Positions 32,834-42,279 of a stretch of 64,000 nucleotides of DNA are shown piece by piece (position 1 is the first letter of the stretch; every line of letters starts with the position of its first letter). The DNA lies in the NCBI GenBank assembly GCA_963818225.1, contig CAWFRO010000010.1:194337-258336 (forward strand), written 5' to 3'. Source of the stretch: Palsa-504 sp963818225 (lineage in GTDB: Bacteria; Actinomycetota; Actinomycetes; Streptosporangiales; Streptosporangiaceae). The notes under the pieces were generated by a model. That model made no database searches. It was given only the letters and a program-made list of their open reading frames with translations, and was not told where the DNA came from. A program made the position numbers and the translations under genes.

Positions 32834-35218
32834 TTACCGGTCAGCACTGGAGGCCGGCGGCTGGGCTTGCTCGATGAGCTCGAGGATGCGGTCGGGGGAG
32901 AGCGGCTGGGAGTTGATCGAGACCCCGAGGGGGGCGAGCGCGTCGCGGACCGCGTTGACCAGCGCGGCCGGGGAGGCGATGGCGCCGCCTTCGCCCAGGC
33001 CCTTGTGCCCGCCCGGGGTCAGGCCCGGGGTCACCACGTGGCCGTATTCCAGGATCGGGACCTCGGACACGGTAGGCAGCAGGTAGTCCATGAACGTGGT
33101 CGTGGTCGGGTTGCCCGCATCGTCGTACCGGAAGTGCTCGTAGAACACCCCGCCGATGCCCTGCACCACCCCGCCGGCGGTCTGGCCCTCGACCACGTTC
33201 GGGTTGATCATGACCCCGCAGTCCTCAGAGATCACGTACCGCAGGATCTTGACCATCCCGGTGTCCTGGTCGACCTCCACGGTCACCGCGTGGCAAGCGT
33301 TGGAGAACATGTACTGCGGGGCCTTATACCGCTTGGAGACCTCCATGCCGAGCTCGGCGTCCGACGGCAGCGCACCGGGGTTGATGCCGGCCGCGGCGAT
33401 CTGGGCCAGCGTCACGCTCTTGCCCTCGGGGTCACCCTTGATCCTGGCTATACTGCCGGCCATCTCCAGGTCGGCGGGGTCGATTTCGAGCAGTTGCCCG
33501 GCCACGGCCAGCACCCGCTCGCGCATGGCCGCGCCCGCCTCGTGCGCCGCCCCGCCCGCCACCCCGGCCGTCTTGCTCCCGCCGGTGATCGGCCCGTACG
33601 GCGTGGCGTCCGTGTCGCCCTGGAAGAAGTGGACGTCTTCGAAGTTGACGCCCATCTCGTCGGCCACGATCTGGGACATGGTGGTGGCGATGCTCTGCCC
33701 GTGGCTGCCGGTGCCCATGTACACATAGACCTTGCCGCTGGCCTCGACCCGGATGGTGGCCCCGTAGCTGCCCAGGTCACCGCGCTGCGGCTCGATGTAC
33801 AGGGACAGGCCGACGCCGATCAGCCGGCCTTCGGCCCGGGCCTGGGCCTGGTCCTTGCGGAACTGCTCGTAGCCGATCAGTTCGGCCGCGCCCTCCAGGG
33901 TTTCGGCCGGGCTGATGGCGTCGTACGGGACCGACGAGGCGCTGGTGTAAGGCAGCTCGTCGCGGCTGATCACGTTGCGGCGGCGGAACTCCAGCGGGTC
34001 GATGCCCAGCTTCTGGGCGATGACGTCGACCATCTGCTCCCGGCCGGTGGTCTCCATCATCCACGGCCCGCGGTAGGCGCAGTGCCCGCAGGTGTTGGTG
34101 TAGAGGGCCTGGCCGGAGTAGGCCACCGAGCCGGGCCCGGACCAGCGATAGGCCCCAGGGAACATCCGAGCCGAAGCCCCCGCCATCTGGCCGTTGCTCG
34201 CCGCCGGGTAGGCGCCCACGTTCTCGATGTGGTGGGCCTTGGCGCCCAGCAGCACGCCGTTCTCGTCGGTGGCCGCGGTGATGGCCAGCGACTCCTCGCG
34301 GGAGTGCCCGCCGCTGATCAGGTTTTCCGCCCGGTCCTCGATCCACTTCACCGGCCGGTCCTGGAGGAGGACGGCGGCCAGCACGACGGCCTGGTCCTCG
34401 CGCTGCGGGGAGATCTTCTGCCCGAACGCGCCGCCGACGTCGTTCATGACCACGTGGATGTCGTCTTCGGGGATGCCCACCAGCCGGGAGAGGAACGCCC
34501 GGGGCCCGTGCACCCCCTGACAGGCGAAGATCACCTCGAGTTTTTCCGCCCACTGGTCCCACTCGACCACCAGGCCACGGGTCTCCATCGGCACGCACAC
34601 ATAGCGATGCTGGTCGAAGGTCTCGGTGAACACGTGCGGCGCGTTCTCGATGATCGCGTCCAGGTCGGGGTTGTCCGCGGCCGGGACGACGCCGGCCAGG
34701 TTGTCCGGCAGCTCCGGGTGCACCAGCGGGCCGCCTTCGGCCAGCGCCTGCTCCATGGTGACGACCGGGGTATCCGGCTCGATATCCACGCTGACCAGCT
34801 CGGCGGCGTCCTCGGCCAGATACCGGGACTCGGCCACGACCATGACGACCGGCTCACCGACGTACCGCACGTCACCGTCGGCCAGCACCCGCCGGGGGGT
34901 CTGGTCGGCGCCCCGGCCCGCGGGAATGCGGGCCCGGGAGTTGAGCTCGGCCGCGGTGAACACCGCGATCACGCCAGCGGCCCGGCGGGCCTCGCTGACG
35001 TCCAGGTGCACGATCCGGCCCCGGGCGACGGTGCTGCGCACGAACGTCGCGTGCACCATCCCCGGCTTCTGCTGGTCATCGACGTACTGCCCGTGGCCGG
35101 TGATCATTCGCTGGTCTTCACTGCGCAGCACCCGCTGCCCGACCCAGCGCGCCGCGATCCCGGCCCCGTCAAGCTCGCCAGTCACGTCCGGACGTAGCGT
35201 TATCGGGTCTGCGCTCAC
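32834..35218 (-). CDS. Xanthine dehydrogenase-family molybdopterin subunit (large subunit only)
   Basis: About 794 residues of the molybdenum hydroxylase large subunit. DQRMITGHGQYVDDQ opens the N-terminal domain, VVMNDVGGAFGQKI is the first Mo-cofactor loop, CGHCAYRGPWMMETTGREQM the active-site loop, GSHGQSIATTMSQIVADE the second cofactor loop, and HKGLGEGGAIASPAALVNAV carries the catalytic glutamate. The active-site loop lacks the AYXCSFR of true CO dehydrogenase, so CO oxidation is unlikely; hydroxylation of a ring or aldehyde carbon is expected. No FAD or 2Fe-2S subunit gene is next to it, which is unusual. GTG 35218 has GGGAG seven bases upstream and is preferred over ATG 35239. Last gene of the catabolic series. 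Confidence 0.88.
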   Translation of the reverse strand: MSADPITLRPDVTGELDGAGIAARWVGQRVLRSEDQRMITGHGQYVDDQQKPGMVHATFVRSTVARGRIVHLDVSEARRAAGVIAVFTAAELNSRARIPAGRGADQTPRRVLADGDVRYVGEPVVMVVAESRYLAEDAAELVSVDIEPDTPVVTMEQALAEGGPLVHPELPDNLAGVVPAADNPDLDAIIENAPHVFTETFDQHRYVCVPMETRGLVVEWDQWAEKLEVIFACQGVHGPRAFLSRLVGIPEDDIHVVMNDVGGAFGQKISPQREDQAVVLAAVLLQDRPVKWIEDRAENLISGGHSREESLAITAATDENGVLLGAKAHHIENVGAYPAASNGQMAGASARMFPGAYRWSGPGSVAYSGQALYTNTCGHCAYRGPWMMETTGREQMVDVIAQKLGIDPLEFRRRNVISRDELPYTSASSVPYDAISPAETLEGAAELIGYEQFRKDQAQARAEGRLIGVGLSLYIEPQRGDLGSYGATIRVEASGKVYVYMGTGSHGQSIATTMSQIVADEMGVNFEDVHFFQGDTDATPYGPITGGSKTAGVAGGAAHEAGAAMRERVLAVAGQLLEIDPADLEMAGSIARIKGDPEGKSVTLAQIAAAGINPGALPSDAELGMEVSKRYKAPQYMFSNACHAVTVEVDQDTGMVKILRYVISEDCGVMINPNVVEGQTAGGVVQGIGGVFYEHFRYDDAGNPTTTTFMDYLLPTVSEVPILEYGHVVTPGLTPGGHKGLGEGGAIASPAALVNAVRDALAPLGVSINSQPLSPDRILELIEQAQPPASSADR

Positions 35219-35297
35219 CGACGGCTCCCTTCTCGGCATTCATCAACCCTGGAACGGGATTCTAGAATTTTAGCAAGAGCAACGACACAACGGCGGC

Positions 35298-36209
35298 TCA
35301 GGATTCTGGGGTGCCATTGACCTCGCTGGTGTAGTCCCGCTTGTCCTGTTCCCTGAAGGGCCCGTCGCGGAACTCCAGCCACGCGTGCATGCCGCCTTCC
35401 TTCATGATCTCGCGGCCGCGGGCGCCCCAGTCCTGCATGGTGTCCGAGGCGTGGCCGAGCTGGTGGTACAGGAAGTGCAGCTCGTAGGCGAGCAGCTGGC
35501 CCTGCGCCTCGAGCATCTTGTTCAGCGACTTCTTGGTCAGCCAGATCTGGCGCGGCGGCATCATGGCGATGCGTTCGGCCAGCCGCTGGCACTCTGCGTC
35601 CAGGGTGCCGTCGGGCACCACCCGGTTGATCATGCCGAGCGTATGCGCCTCGTGGACATCCAGCGGGTCACCGGTCCACAACATCTCCTTGGTCTTGCGG
35701 ATGCCGATGTCCCACGGCAGGTGCATCAGCTCACCGCCCGTGCCGGCCTGCGGCGGCCGCAGCGACGGAACCCACAGGTTCGTGCTCTCCTCCGCCACGA
35801 TCAGGTCACACGAGAACGCGGTCATCATCCCGCCGATGACCACCGCCCCCTTGATCCCGGCGATGGTCGGCGTACGCAGATTGCGGATCGTCAGGTTCGC
35901 CTCGTAGTAATACTTCTCCTCCAGGTCATACCGCGCCTCGACGCTGCCCGGGCGGGCCTCCCGCCAGCCCTGCTTGGGCTCACGGCTGCGGCCAGACAGG
36001 TCGTGCCCCGCCGAGAACGACTTGCCCGCGCCGGTCAAGATGATGACGTGCACGTCTTCGTCGTCATCCGCCACCCGCATCGCCGAGTCGATGTCGGCGA
36101 TGGTGTCCAGCGTCAGGACGTTGTGCCGCTCCGGATGGTTGATCACGATATGCGCGACATGACTGTCATCCACGTCGTACAGCACGTTCTCGAACGTCGG
36201 CTGCTCCAT
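35298..36209 (-). CDS. Enoyl-CoA hydratase/isomerase-family protein
   Basis: About 303 residues of the crotonase fold. ILTGAGKSFSAGHDLSGRS forms part of the oxyanion hole and IKGAVVIGGMMTAFSCDLIVAEES the second half and helix. The usual catalytic glutamate positions are changed (FSCDLIVAEESTNLWVP, no EXXLG-type pair), so a hydratase is not assured; isomerase, thioesterase or carbon-carbon cleavage activity is possible. An insert rich in E/Y/R (residues 75-100) is unusual. The ATG at 36209 has GGAGG eleven bases upstream. It lies between the Mo-hydroxylase and CoA transferase genes in the minus-strand series. Confidence 0.87.
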   Translation of the reverse strand: MEQPTFENVLYDVDDSHVAHIVINHPERHNVLTLDTIADIDSAMRVADDDEDVHVIILTGAGKSFSAGHDLSGRSREPKQGWREARPGSVEARYDLEEKYYYEANLTIRNLRTPTIAGIKGAVVIGGMMTAFSCDLIVAEESTNLWVPSLRPPQAGTGGELMHLPWDIGIRKTKEMLWTGDPLDVHEAHTLGMINRVVPDGTLDAECQRLAERIAMMPPRQIWLTKKSLNKMLEAQGQLLAYELHFLYHQLGHASDTMQDWGARGREIMKEGGMHAWLEFRDGPFREQDKRDYTSEVNGTPES

Positions 36210-36299
36210 CGGACTGCTCGCCTCCAGGTCTCGCATCGGTAGGAAATTACTCCGGTCAGCGCGCCGCCCGCCCAGGCAGATACCGCTGCCCCGCGTCAG

Positions 36300-38707
36300 T
36301 CAGCTCGCCGGCGGTCCGGCTTGCTCGATGAGTTCCACGATCCGGCCCGGCCTCGGCGGGTCGTGGCGGCCAGGCGTACGCCTGGCTTTCCGCGGGCGGC
36401 AGGCCCAGCCACTCGGCCAGGATCTCGGTCGCGTGCTCCCCCAGGCGCGGGGTGCGCCGGCGGATGGTGGCCGGGGTCTTGGACAGCCGGTAGGGCGGGC
36501 CGGCGTACTCGGCTACGCCGAGATCGGGATGATTCATCTCCTGCAGGAAGTGCCGTTCGCGGTGCTCGGGGTCGCGGGTCACGTCCTCGCTGTTCTGGAC
36601 GGCGCCGGCGGCCAGGCGGCCCGCTGCAGCATGCGCATCGCCTGCTGCGGCGTGAGCGCGGCAGCCCAGTTCCTGACCGCGTCGGTGACCGCGTCGTGGT
36701 CGCCGGGGTCGGGGGCGCCGGGGTCGCGGTGGGGGTCGCCGGGGCGGGGGCGCCGGGGGCGGGAGCGCCGGTCAGGGCCGCCAGCCGCAGCCAGTCCTCG
36801 TCGTCCACGGGCTCGACCGCGAGCCAGCCATCCTCGCCCAGGCAGCGGACCACCATGCCGGGCGGGGGGTCCTGGCCGGGTTCGTGCCCGTTCACCAGGT
36901 AGTCCAGCAGCAGCGGGCCCATGATCGCCCCGGCCACCTCGGTCTGGGCCTGGTCGATGTGGGTGCCCAGGCCGGTCCGGTCACGGGCGGCCAGCGCGGC
37001 CAGGATGGCGAACAGCCCGTGGGTCGTGGCGGGGTAGTCGAAGTGGGTGCCGTGCGAACGGCCCCAGATCTGGGTGAGTCCCATGAACGAGAAGATCGTC
37101 GCGCCGTAGGCGAGGTAATGCGACCGGGGCCCGGTGTGCCCGAAGCCGGTCTGGGACAGCATCACGATCCGCGGGTTCACCGCGGCGATCTTCTCGTAGC
37201 CGATGCCCCACCGCTCCAGCACGTCCGGGCCGTAGTTCTCGAGGACCACGTCCGCCACGCGGGCCAGCCGCAGCACCAGGTCCACCGACTCGGGTTGCTT
37301 CATGTCCAGCGCCAGGCTGCGGACCGACCGGTTGAAGTTGGCGAAGGCCGGGGACGTTTCCACGCCGGACGGCTCGTGCACCGCCGACTCGCCCTGGCGC
37401 AGCCGGCGCGTGGTGTCGGGCACGGTCGGGGACTCGATCTTGATCACGTCGGCCCCCAGCTCGGCCAGGGCCGTGCCGCACAGCGCGCCCGCGATGACCA
37501 TGCCGAAGGAGATCACCTTGATCCCGGACAGCGGGCGCGGCGGGTCGGTTCGCGGCCGTGGCGCCGATCGCCATTCGCCGGCGATCTCCGCGGGATCATG
37601 CTCGCCGAGCCGGGGCGCCGGGCGCCGGTACTGCGCGAGCAGCGGCTGCCCGGACAGGAACGGCTGGCCCGGCACGTCGAACTCGCCGAGGGCGGCCAGC
37701 GGCGCGCGCACGAAGAAGCCGCGGCTGCGCGGCTGCGGGTCCTGCGTGAACTGCCCGATGCTGTTCACCAGCGCGCACGGGACGCTGAGCTCCTGGCCGC
37801 GAGCAACGAAGTCTTCGCGGCTCATGGCCAGGATGGCCGGGGCGACCAAGGCCATGATCTCCTCGGCGCGCTGCCGCCTCTCGGCCGTGTCCGCCCAGGC
37901 GGGATCGCTGAGCTCAGGCGGGCTGCCCAGGAGCCGGACGAAACCGGCCCAGTGCTTGTCGGTCAGGGCCATGAACTGGATCAGGCCGTCCCGGCAGGGC
38001 CAGACGCCGCCGACCCCGGGATAATCGTCGCGGCGCCGCGTGATCTCCGCGGCGGTGGTGTACCTGTGCAGCTCGCCCAGGTAGGACGCCAGCACCTCGT
38101 GCGCCGAGACGTCGATGAACTGCCCGCCCACCGCGGGCCGCGCCCGCAGCGCGGCCAGCACCGCGACCGCGGCGTGCGTGCCCGCGTGGTCATACAGCTG
38201 GCGGCCCGGCACGACCACGGGCGGCCCTTCGGGCGGCCCCTGGGAGTACATGACGCCGCCCAGCGCGCAGGACGTGAGGTGGGTGGCGCGCCAGGACCGG
38301 TACGGGCCGGTGAGCCCGAACGGCGTGACCGCGCAGACGACCGTATCCGCGGCGGCCCACGACAGCTCGCCCGTGTCCGGGTCGAAGCCCGCCACGGGCG
38401 GGGTCAGCAGCACCACGTCGGCGTTCGCGCCCAGCTCGGCCAGCGCACCCGCCGCCTCCGCACGGTGGTAGTCGATGACGATCCCGCGCTTGTTGGCGTG
38501 GTAGTAGGCGAAGGTGAGGCTGCGCTCAGGGTCGCTGCGGCGCCCGGCGAAGGGACCCTGGCGGCGCAGCTCGTCACCGTCCGGGAGCTCCACCTTGACC
38601 ACGTCGGCGCCGATGTCGGCCAGCAGCCGGCCGCCGTAGGCGCCGACCGGGCCGCTGAGGTCGAGCACCCGGATCCCGTCCAGCGGCAGCGGATTCCCGG
38701 TCATCAT
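36300..38707 (-). pseudogene. Double-domain CaiB/BaiF CoA transferase, 3' end frameshifted
   Basis: Two tandem family III CoA-transferase domains. Domain 1 has PLDGIRVLDLSGPVGAYGGR, VTPFGLTGPYRSWRATHLTS and FIDVSAHEVLASY. Domain 2 starts at LSGIKVISFGMVIAGALCG and has SQTGFGHTGPRSHYLAYGAT and THIDQAQTEVAGAIMG. The frame is intact to about 36780. Beyond that, the family sequence continues first in another frame (AVTDAVRNWAAALTPQQAMR) and then in a third (VQNSEDVTRDPEHRERHF, TPRLGEHATEILAEWLGLPP). It probably shifts once more near 36350 to end in IVELIEQAGPPAS with stop 36300-36302. The breaks sit in G/C-rich runs. Start ATG 38707 of two adjacent ATGs. Paralogue of the gene at 25386. Confidence 0.8.
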
Positions 38708-38910
38708 CGGCACCCCGCGGACCGGCCCGGCCGCCGCGGCCAGGAGGTCCGCCAGCCAGCACCCATGCGCAGCCGCGATCGCCCTGCCATCGGTCTCCTG
38801 GTTGGATGTGCTCAATACATGCCAAGCGGCAAACATCCACTCAGCCGTGACGCTAACCCCCGCGATGGGCTAGGTCAACGGCGCTGAGGCTTCGGCTTCC
38901 TCCGGCTAGG

Positions 38911-40186
38911 TCAGACCTGCGGCGCCGACCAGTCCTTCTCCTCCCGGACCACCTCGTTGTAGGGACGGCGGGTGTCGACGCTGAGCTCGCGGGGCATGCC
39001 CAGGATCCGCTCGCTGATCCCGTTGCGCTGCATCTCGTTGCTGCCCGCGGCGATGGCGATGACCTTGCTGTTGAGGAAGTCCACCGCGCGGTCGCGGTCC
39101 TCGCTGCCCGGCTCCCAGGTCATCGCGCCCGCGCCGCCGATCTCGACCGGCAGCCGGCCCCGGACCGGCGAATAGGTCCCGCGGAACAGCTTCCCGTAGG
39201 CGGCCAGCCCCGGGTTGAACCCGCCGGCCTGCCCGGCCAGCGCGATCCGCCAGGCCAGCGACCGGCTGACGAAATCGATCATGTGCCCGCGGGCCACCTT
39301 CTGCCGCACCAGCGGGTCGCCCTCGACGCCCAGCCGCCGCGCCTCTTCGACCAGATCCGGGGCCAGCGGACCCGGGCCGGTCAGGTGATCACCCACCGGC
39401 CCGTGGCCGGCGCCGCGCTCGTAGACCAGCATGGTCTGGGTGACGGCCCAGCCGTCGTTGACCTCGCCGATGCGGTACAGGTCGGGGACCACGACATCGT
39501 CGAAGAAGTCCTGACAGAACTCGGCGGTCTCATCGACCCGGCGGATCTGCCGGATCGTCACGCCGGGCAGGTTGGTGGGGAACGCGAACCAGGTCAGGCC
39601 GCGGTGCTTGGGCTTGTCCCAGTCGGTGCGGGCCAGGCAGAACCCCCAGTCCGCCAGGTGCGCGTAGGTGCTCCAGATCTTCTGGCCGTTCAGGATCCAG
39701 GTGTCCCCGTCGCGCGTGGCCCGCGTCCGGACGCCGGCCAGGTCCGACCCGCCCGAGGGCTCGGAGAAGAACTTGCAGGTCGAGATCTCGCCCGCGCAGC
39801 ACCTGGGGCACGAACCAGCGGAGGAACTCCGGCTGGGCGTGCACCAGCATCGTCGGCACGTTGCAGCCGAACGTCCCGCTGTGCAGCGCATAGGCCGGCA
39901 GCACGAAGTCCGCGGCCTCCTCCTCGAAGGCCAGCTCGTACTCGGGCGGGAGCCCCTGCCCGCCGTACTCCACGGGCCACGCGATGCCCGAGTACCCGGC
40001 GTCGTAGACCTTGCGCTGCAAGGCACGATGAGCGGCCATCGCAGCGGAGTCCTTGACCTCCCCCGCGCTCGCGTCATCGGCTTTACGTTCCAGGTTGGCG
40101 GTGATCCAGGCGCGGGCCTGGGCCCGGTACTCGGGCAGGGCCGGCATGTCCCGCTGGGTCGCCGACAGGTCGATGGTGTCAGTCAT
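38911..40186 (-). pseudogene. Acyl-CoA dehydrogenase (large partner), one frameshift
   Basis: About 424-residue acyl-CoA dehydrogenase of the FadE-type heteromeric class, broken by one base. The start TDTIDLSATQRDMPALPEY and GYSGIAWPVEYGGQGLPPE run in one frame to FVPQVLRG near 39795. Removing one base from the G run there (CCCGC at 39791-39795 on the plus strand) continues straight into GEISTCKFFSEPSGGSDLAG, TWILNGQKIWSTYAHLADW and the C-terminal NEMQRNGISERILGMPREL. All functional regions are intact either side, so an assembly indel is quite possible. It lies 11 bases after its partner dehydrogenase (40198), the arrangement of alpha2beta2 dehydrogenases such as ChsE1-ChsE2 of steroid side-chain degradation. 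Confidence 0.82.
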
Positions 40187-40197
40187 CGTTTCTCCTC

Positions 40198-41317
40198 CTA
40201 CAACGCGTGAATCCGGCAGATACGCTCGCGATGCCACTCAGCCCCGCCATACAGCAGGCCATCCATCGTGATCCGCCGCAAAAACAAATGAGAATCATGC
40301 TCCCAGGTCTGCGAAATACCACCGAAAATCTGCCAGCAGCCCTGCGCCATCTCCGCCCCCACATCCCCCGCCCACGCCTTCGCGATACTCACCACCTCAC
40401 CCGCATCATCCCGGCCCGCCTCCACCGCCTCCACCGCACTAGCCGCCACCGCCCGCGCCGCCTCCAGATTCATCGACAGATCAGCCAGCTGATGCTTCAA
40501 CGCCTGAAACGACCCGATCGGCCGCCCAAACGCATACCGATCCAGCGCATACTGCCGCGTCAGCTCAAACAGCCCATCCATCGCCCCCACCGACTCCACC
40601 GCCGCCAGACTGGCCGCCAGCTGCAACTCCCACTCCACATCCCCCGCCGCCCCCCCGACCGGCGCCGACCAGGCCGGTGCCCGGCACCGCGACGCCGTCG
40701 AACCGCACCAGGCCGAACCGCATCGTCACATCCAGCGCCTCCCGCGGCTCAACACTCGTCGCCGCCGAACGGGGCACCAGCACCTGCGTCAGGCCATCAG
40801 GACCGCCCGCGGTCAGCAAGAACCAGTCCGCCAGCCCGGCATCCTGGACCAGCGCCGCACCCGACACCACCACCCCATCACCATCAGCCCGCACGGTCAG
40901 CGCCGTCTCCGGGGCGAACACACCCGCCGGGCTCATCACCGCCCACGTCGCGACCTGCTCCCCCGCCGCCAGCGCCGGCAGCACCTTAGCCCGCTGCTCC
41001 GCCGACCCGCCCCGGCACAACGCCCCGATCACCACACTCGCCGGGATGAACGGACCCGGCTGCAAACCCCGGCCCCGCTCCCCGGCCACGATCGCCGCGA
41101 ACGTCACCCCCTGCGCGGCGATCCCCGCCGCACCGGACTCCGGCACCAGCAAACCCAGCCAGCCCAGCTCACCCATCTGCCGGGCATAAGCAGCAGGAAC
41201 ACCCGACGGCGTCGCCAGCACCTCCCGGACCCGCTCCCGCGGATACTCAGAATCGACAAACCTCGCCGCCGTACTCCGCAGCAACTGCTCCTCTTCACTA
41301 TGCGCAACCTCAATCAC
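40198..41317 (-). pseudogene. Acyl-CoA dehydrogenase (small partner), one frameshift
   Basis: About 370-residue acyl-CoA dehydrogenase-like protein of the partner type. VIEVAHSEEEQLLRSTAARF, ELGWLGLLVPESGAAGIAAQ and VAVPGTGLVGAGRGG are in one frame. The run of seven C at 40650-40656 then shifts the frame, and EWELQLAASLAAVESVGAMD, YAFGRPIGSFQALKHQLADL and FGGISQTWEHDSHLFLRRIT follow in another. The homopolymer makes an indel, real or technical, very likely. GTG 41317 lies eight bases after AGGAGG. Its plus strand is markedly C-rich and G-poor from 40201 to 41330, unlike the flanks. It probably forms a heteromer with the gene at 38911. Confidence 0.82.
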
Positions 41318-41364
41318 GCAGCTCACCTCCTGGCACGAGTTGGGTCTTCCTTGTGTGCACGCCG

Positions 41365-42222
41365 CTACCGGCCCTGGAAATTCGGCGGCCGCTTCTCGAT
41401 GAACGCGCGGACGCCCTCTTTGTGATCAAAGGTATTCCGGGCAATGGCTTGAGCATGCGCGCCGAACACCAGCGCATCGTGGAAATCTTGATCGTAGCCC
41501 TGCTGCACCATCTGCTTTATCAGGCCCATGGCGAATACCGGCCCCTTGGCCAGCTTGGCGGCAACTTCGTGGCTGCGCTTCATCAGGTCTTCGTCGCTGA
41601 CCAGCTCATTTACCAGGCCGATGCGATATGCTTCTTGCGCGGGGACCGGCTCGCCGGTGTACTGCATCCACAGGGTGTTCGCCATCCCGATCAGCCGCGG
41701 CAGCAGCCAGGCGCTTCCGTCACCGGTCACGAGGCCATTCCTGATGAAGGCTTCACTGAAACTTGCGCTCTCGCCCGCGATCCGGATGTCACAGAACAGC
41801 GCGATACCGCAGCCAAGGCCGTAAGCGGGTCCGTTCACGGCCGCTACGGATGGCTTTTGCAGGTTATACAGCAGCCGCACTATTTCCGGGCCCATGGGGC
41901 TGTTAGTGTCCTGCCTGAGCGTATAGAAGGGATCGAGCTGGTCCCAGGGCGATCGCTCCTCATCGCCGGTGTCCTCGCCCGCGCTCTCGCGCTGCTCAAT
42001 ACTCCGGGCGAACCCGCGGACGTTCGCGCCAGAGGAGAACGCCCGCCCGGCTCCGGTAATCAGCAGGACCTTGAGATCCCGGTCGGCGGCAAAACGCTTC
42101 AGCTCGGACACGATCTCGGACATCAAGACCTCGTCCAAGGCGTTCCTGGTGGCCTGGTCATCGATCGTCAGCACCAGGACCCCGTCCGGGGTGGTCTGCG
42201 ACCCTAGCTTCGTCAAGCTCAT
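41365..42222 (-). CDS. Enoyl-CoA hydratase/isomerase-family protein
   Basis: 285-residue crotonase-fold protein. LLITGAGRAFSSGANVRGFA and VNGPAYGLGCGIALFCDIRI build the oxyanion hole. SFSEAFIRNGLVTGDGSAWL follows the FxxxGLxPDxG pattern of the family, with glutamate in SEAF and aspartate in GDG as candidate catalytic acids. An acidic insert (residues 75-90, ESAGEDTGDEE) is present. It would hydrate or isomerise an unsaturated acyl-CoA from the dehydrogenases beside it. It lies between the two blocks of acyl-CoA dehydrogenase and synthetase genes on the same strand. Confidence 0.9.
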   Translation of the reverse strand: MSLTKLGSQTTPDGVLVLTIDDQATRNALDEVLMSEIVSELKRFAADRDLKVLLITGAGRAFSSGANVRGFARSIEQRESAGEDTGDEERSPWDQLDPFYTLRQDTNSPMGPEIVRLLYNLQKPSVAAVNGPAYGLGCGIALFCDIRIAGESASFSEAFIRNGLVTGDGSAWLLPRLIGMANTLWMQYTGEPVPAQEAYRIGLVNELVSDEDLMKRSHEVAAKLAKGPVFAMGLIKQMVQQGYDQDFHDALVFGAHAQAIARNTFDHKEGVRAFIEKRPPNFQGR

Positions 42223-42279
42223 ACGCGCACCTCATTGCCGAATGGTTGTTGCTTCCGAGTGGTCATTGCTTGGTGGTGG

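Noticed and set aside
32567..35197. 876-codon plus-strand frame opposite the molybdenum hydroxylase
   Set aside because: Long only because of codon bias on the other strand. It is rich in H, G, R, V and D with no recognisable domain.
32834..35218. Reading the Mo-hydroxylase as carbon monoxide dehydrogenase CoxL
   Set aside because: The active-site loop lacks the AYXCSFR motif and no coxS or coxM gene is adjacent.
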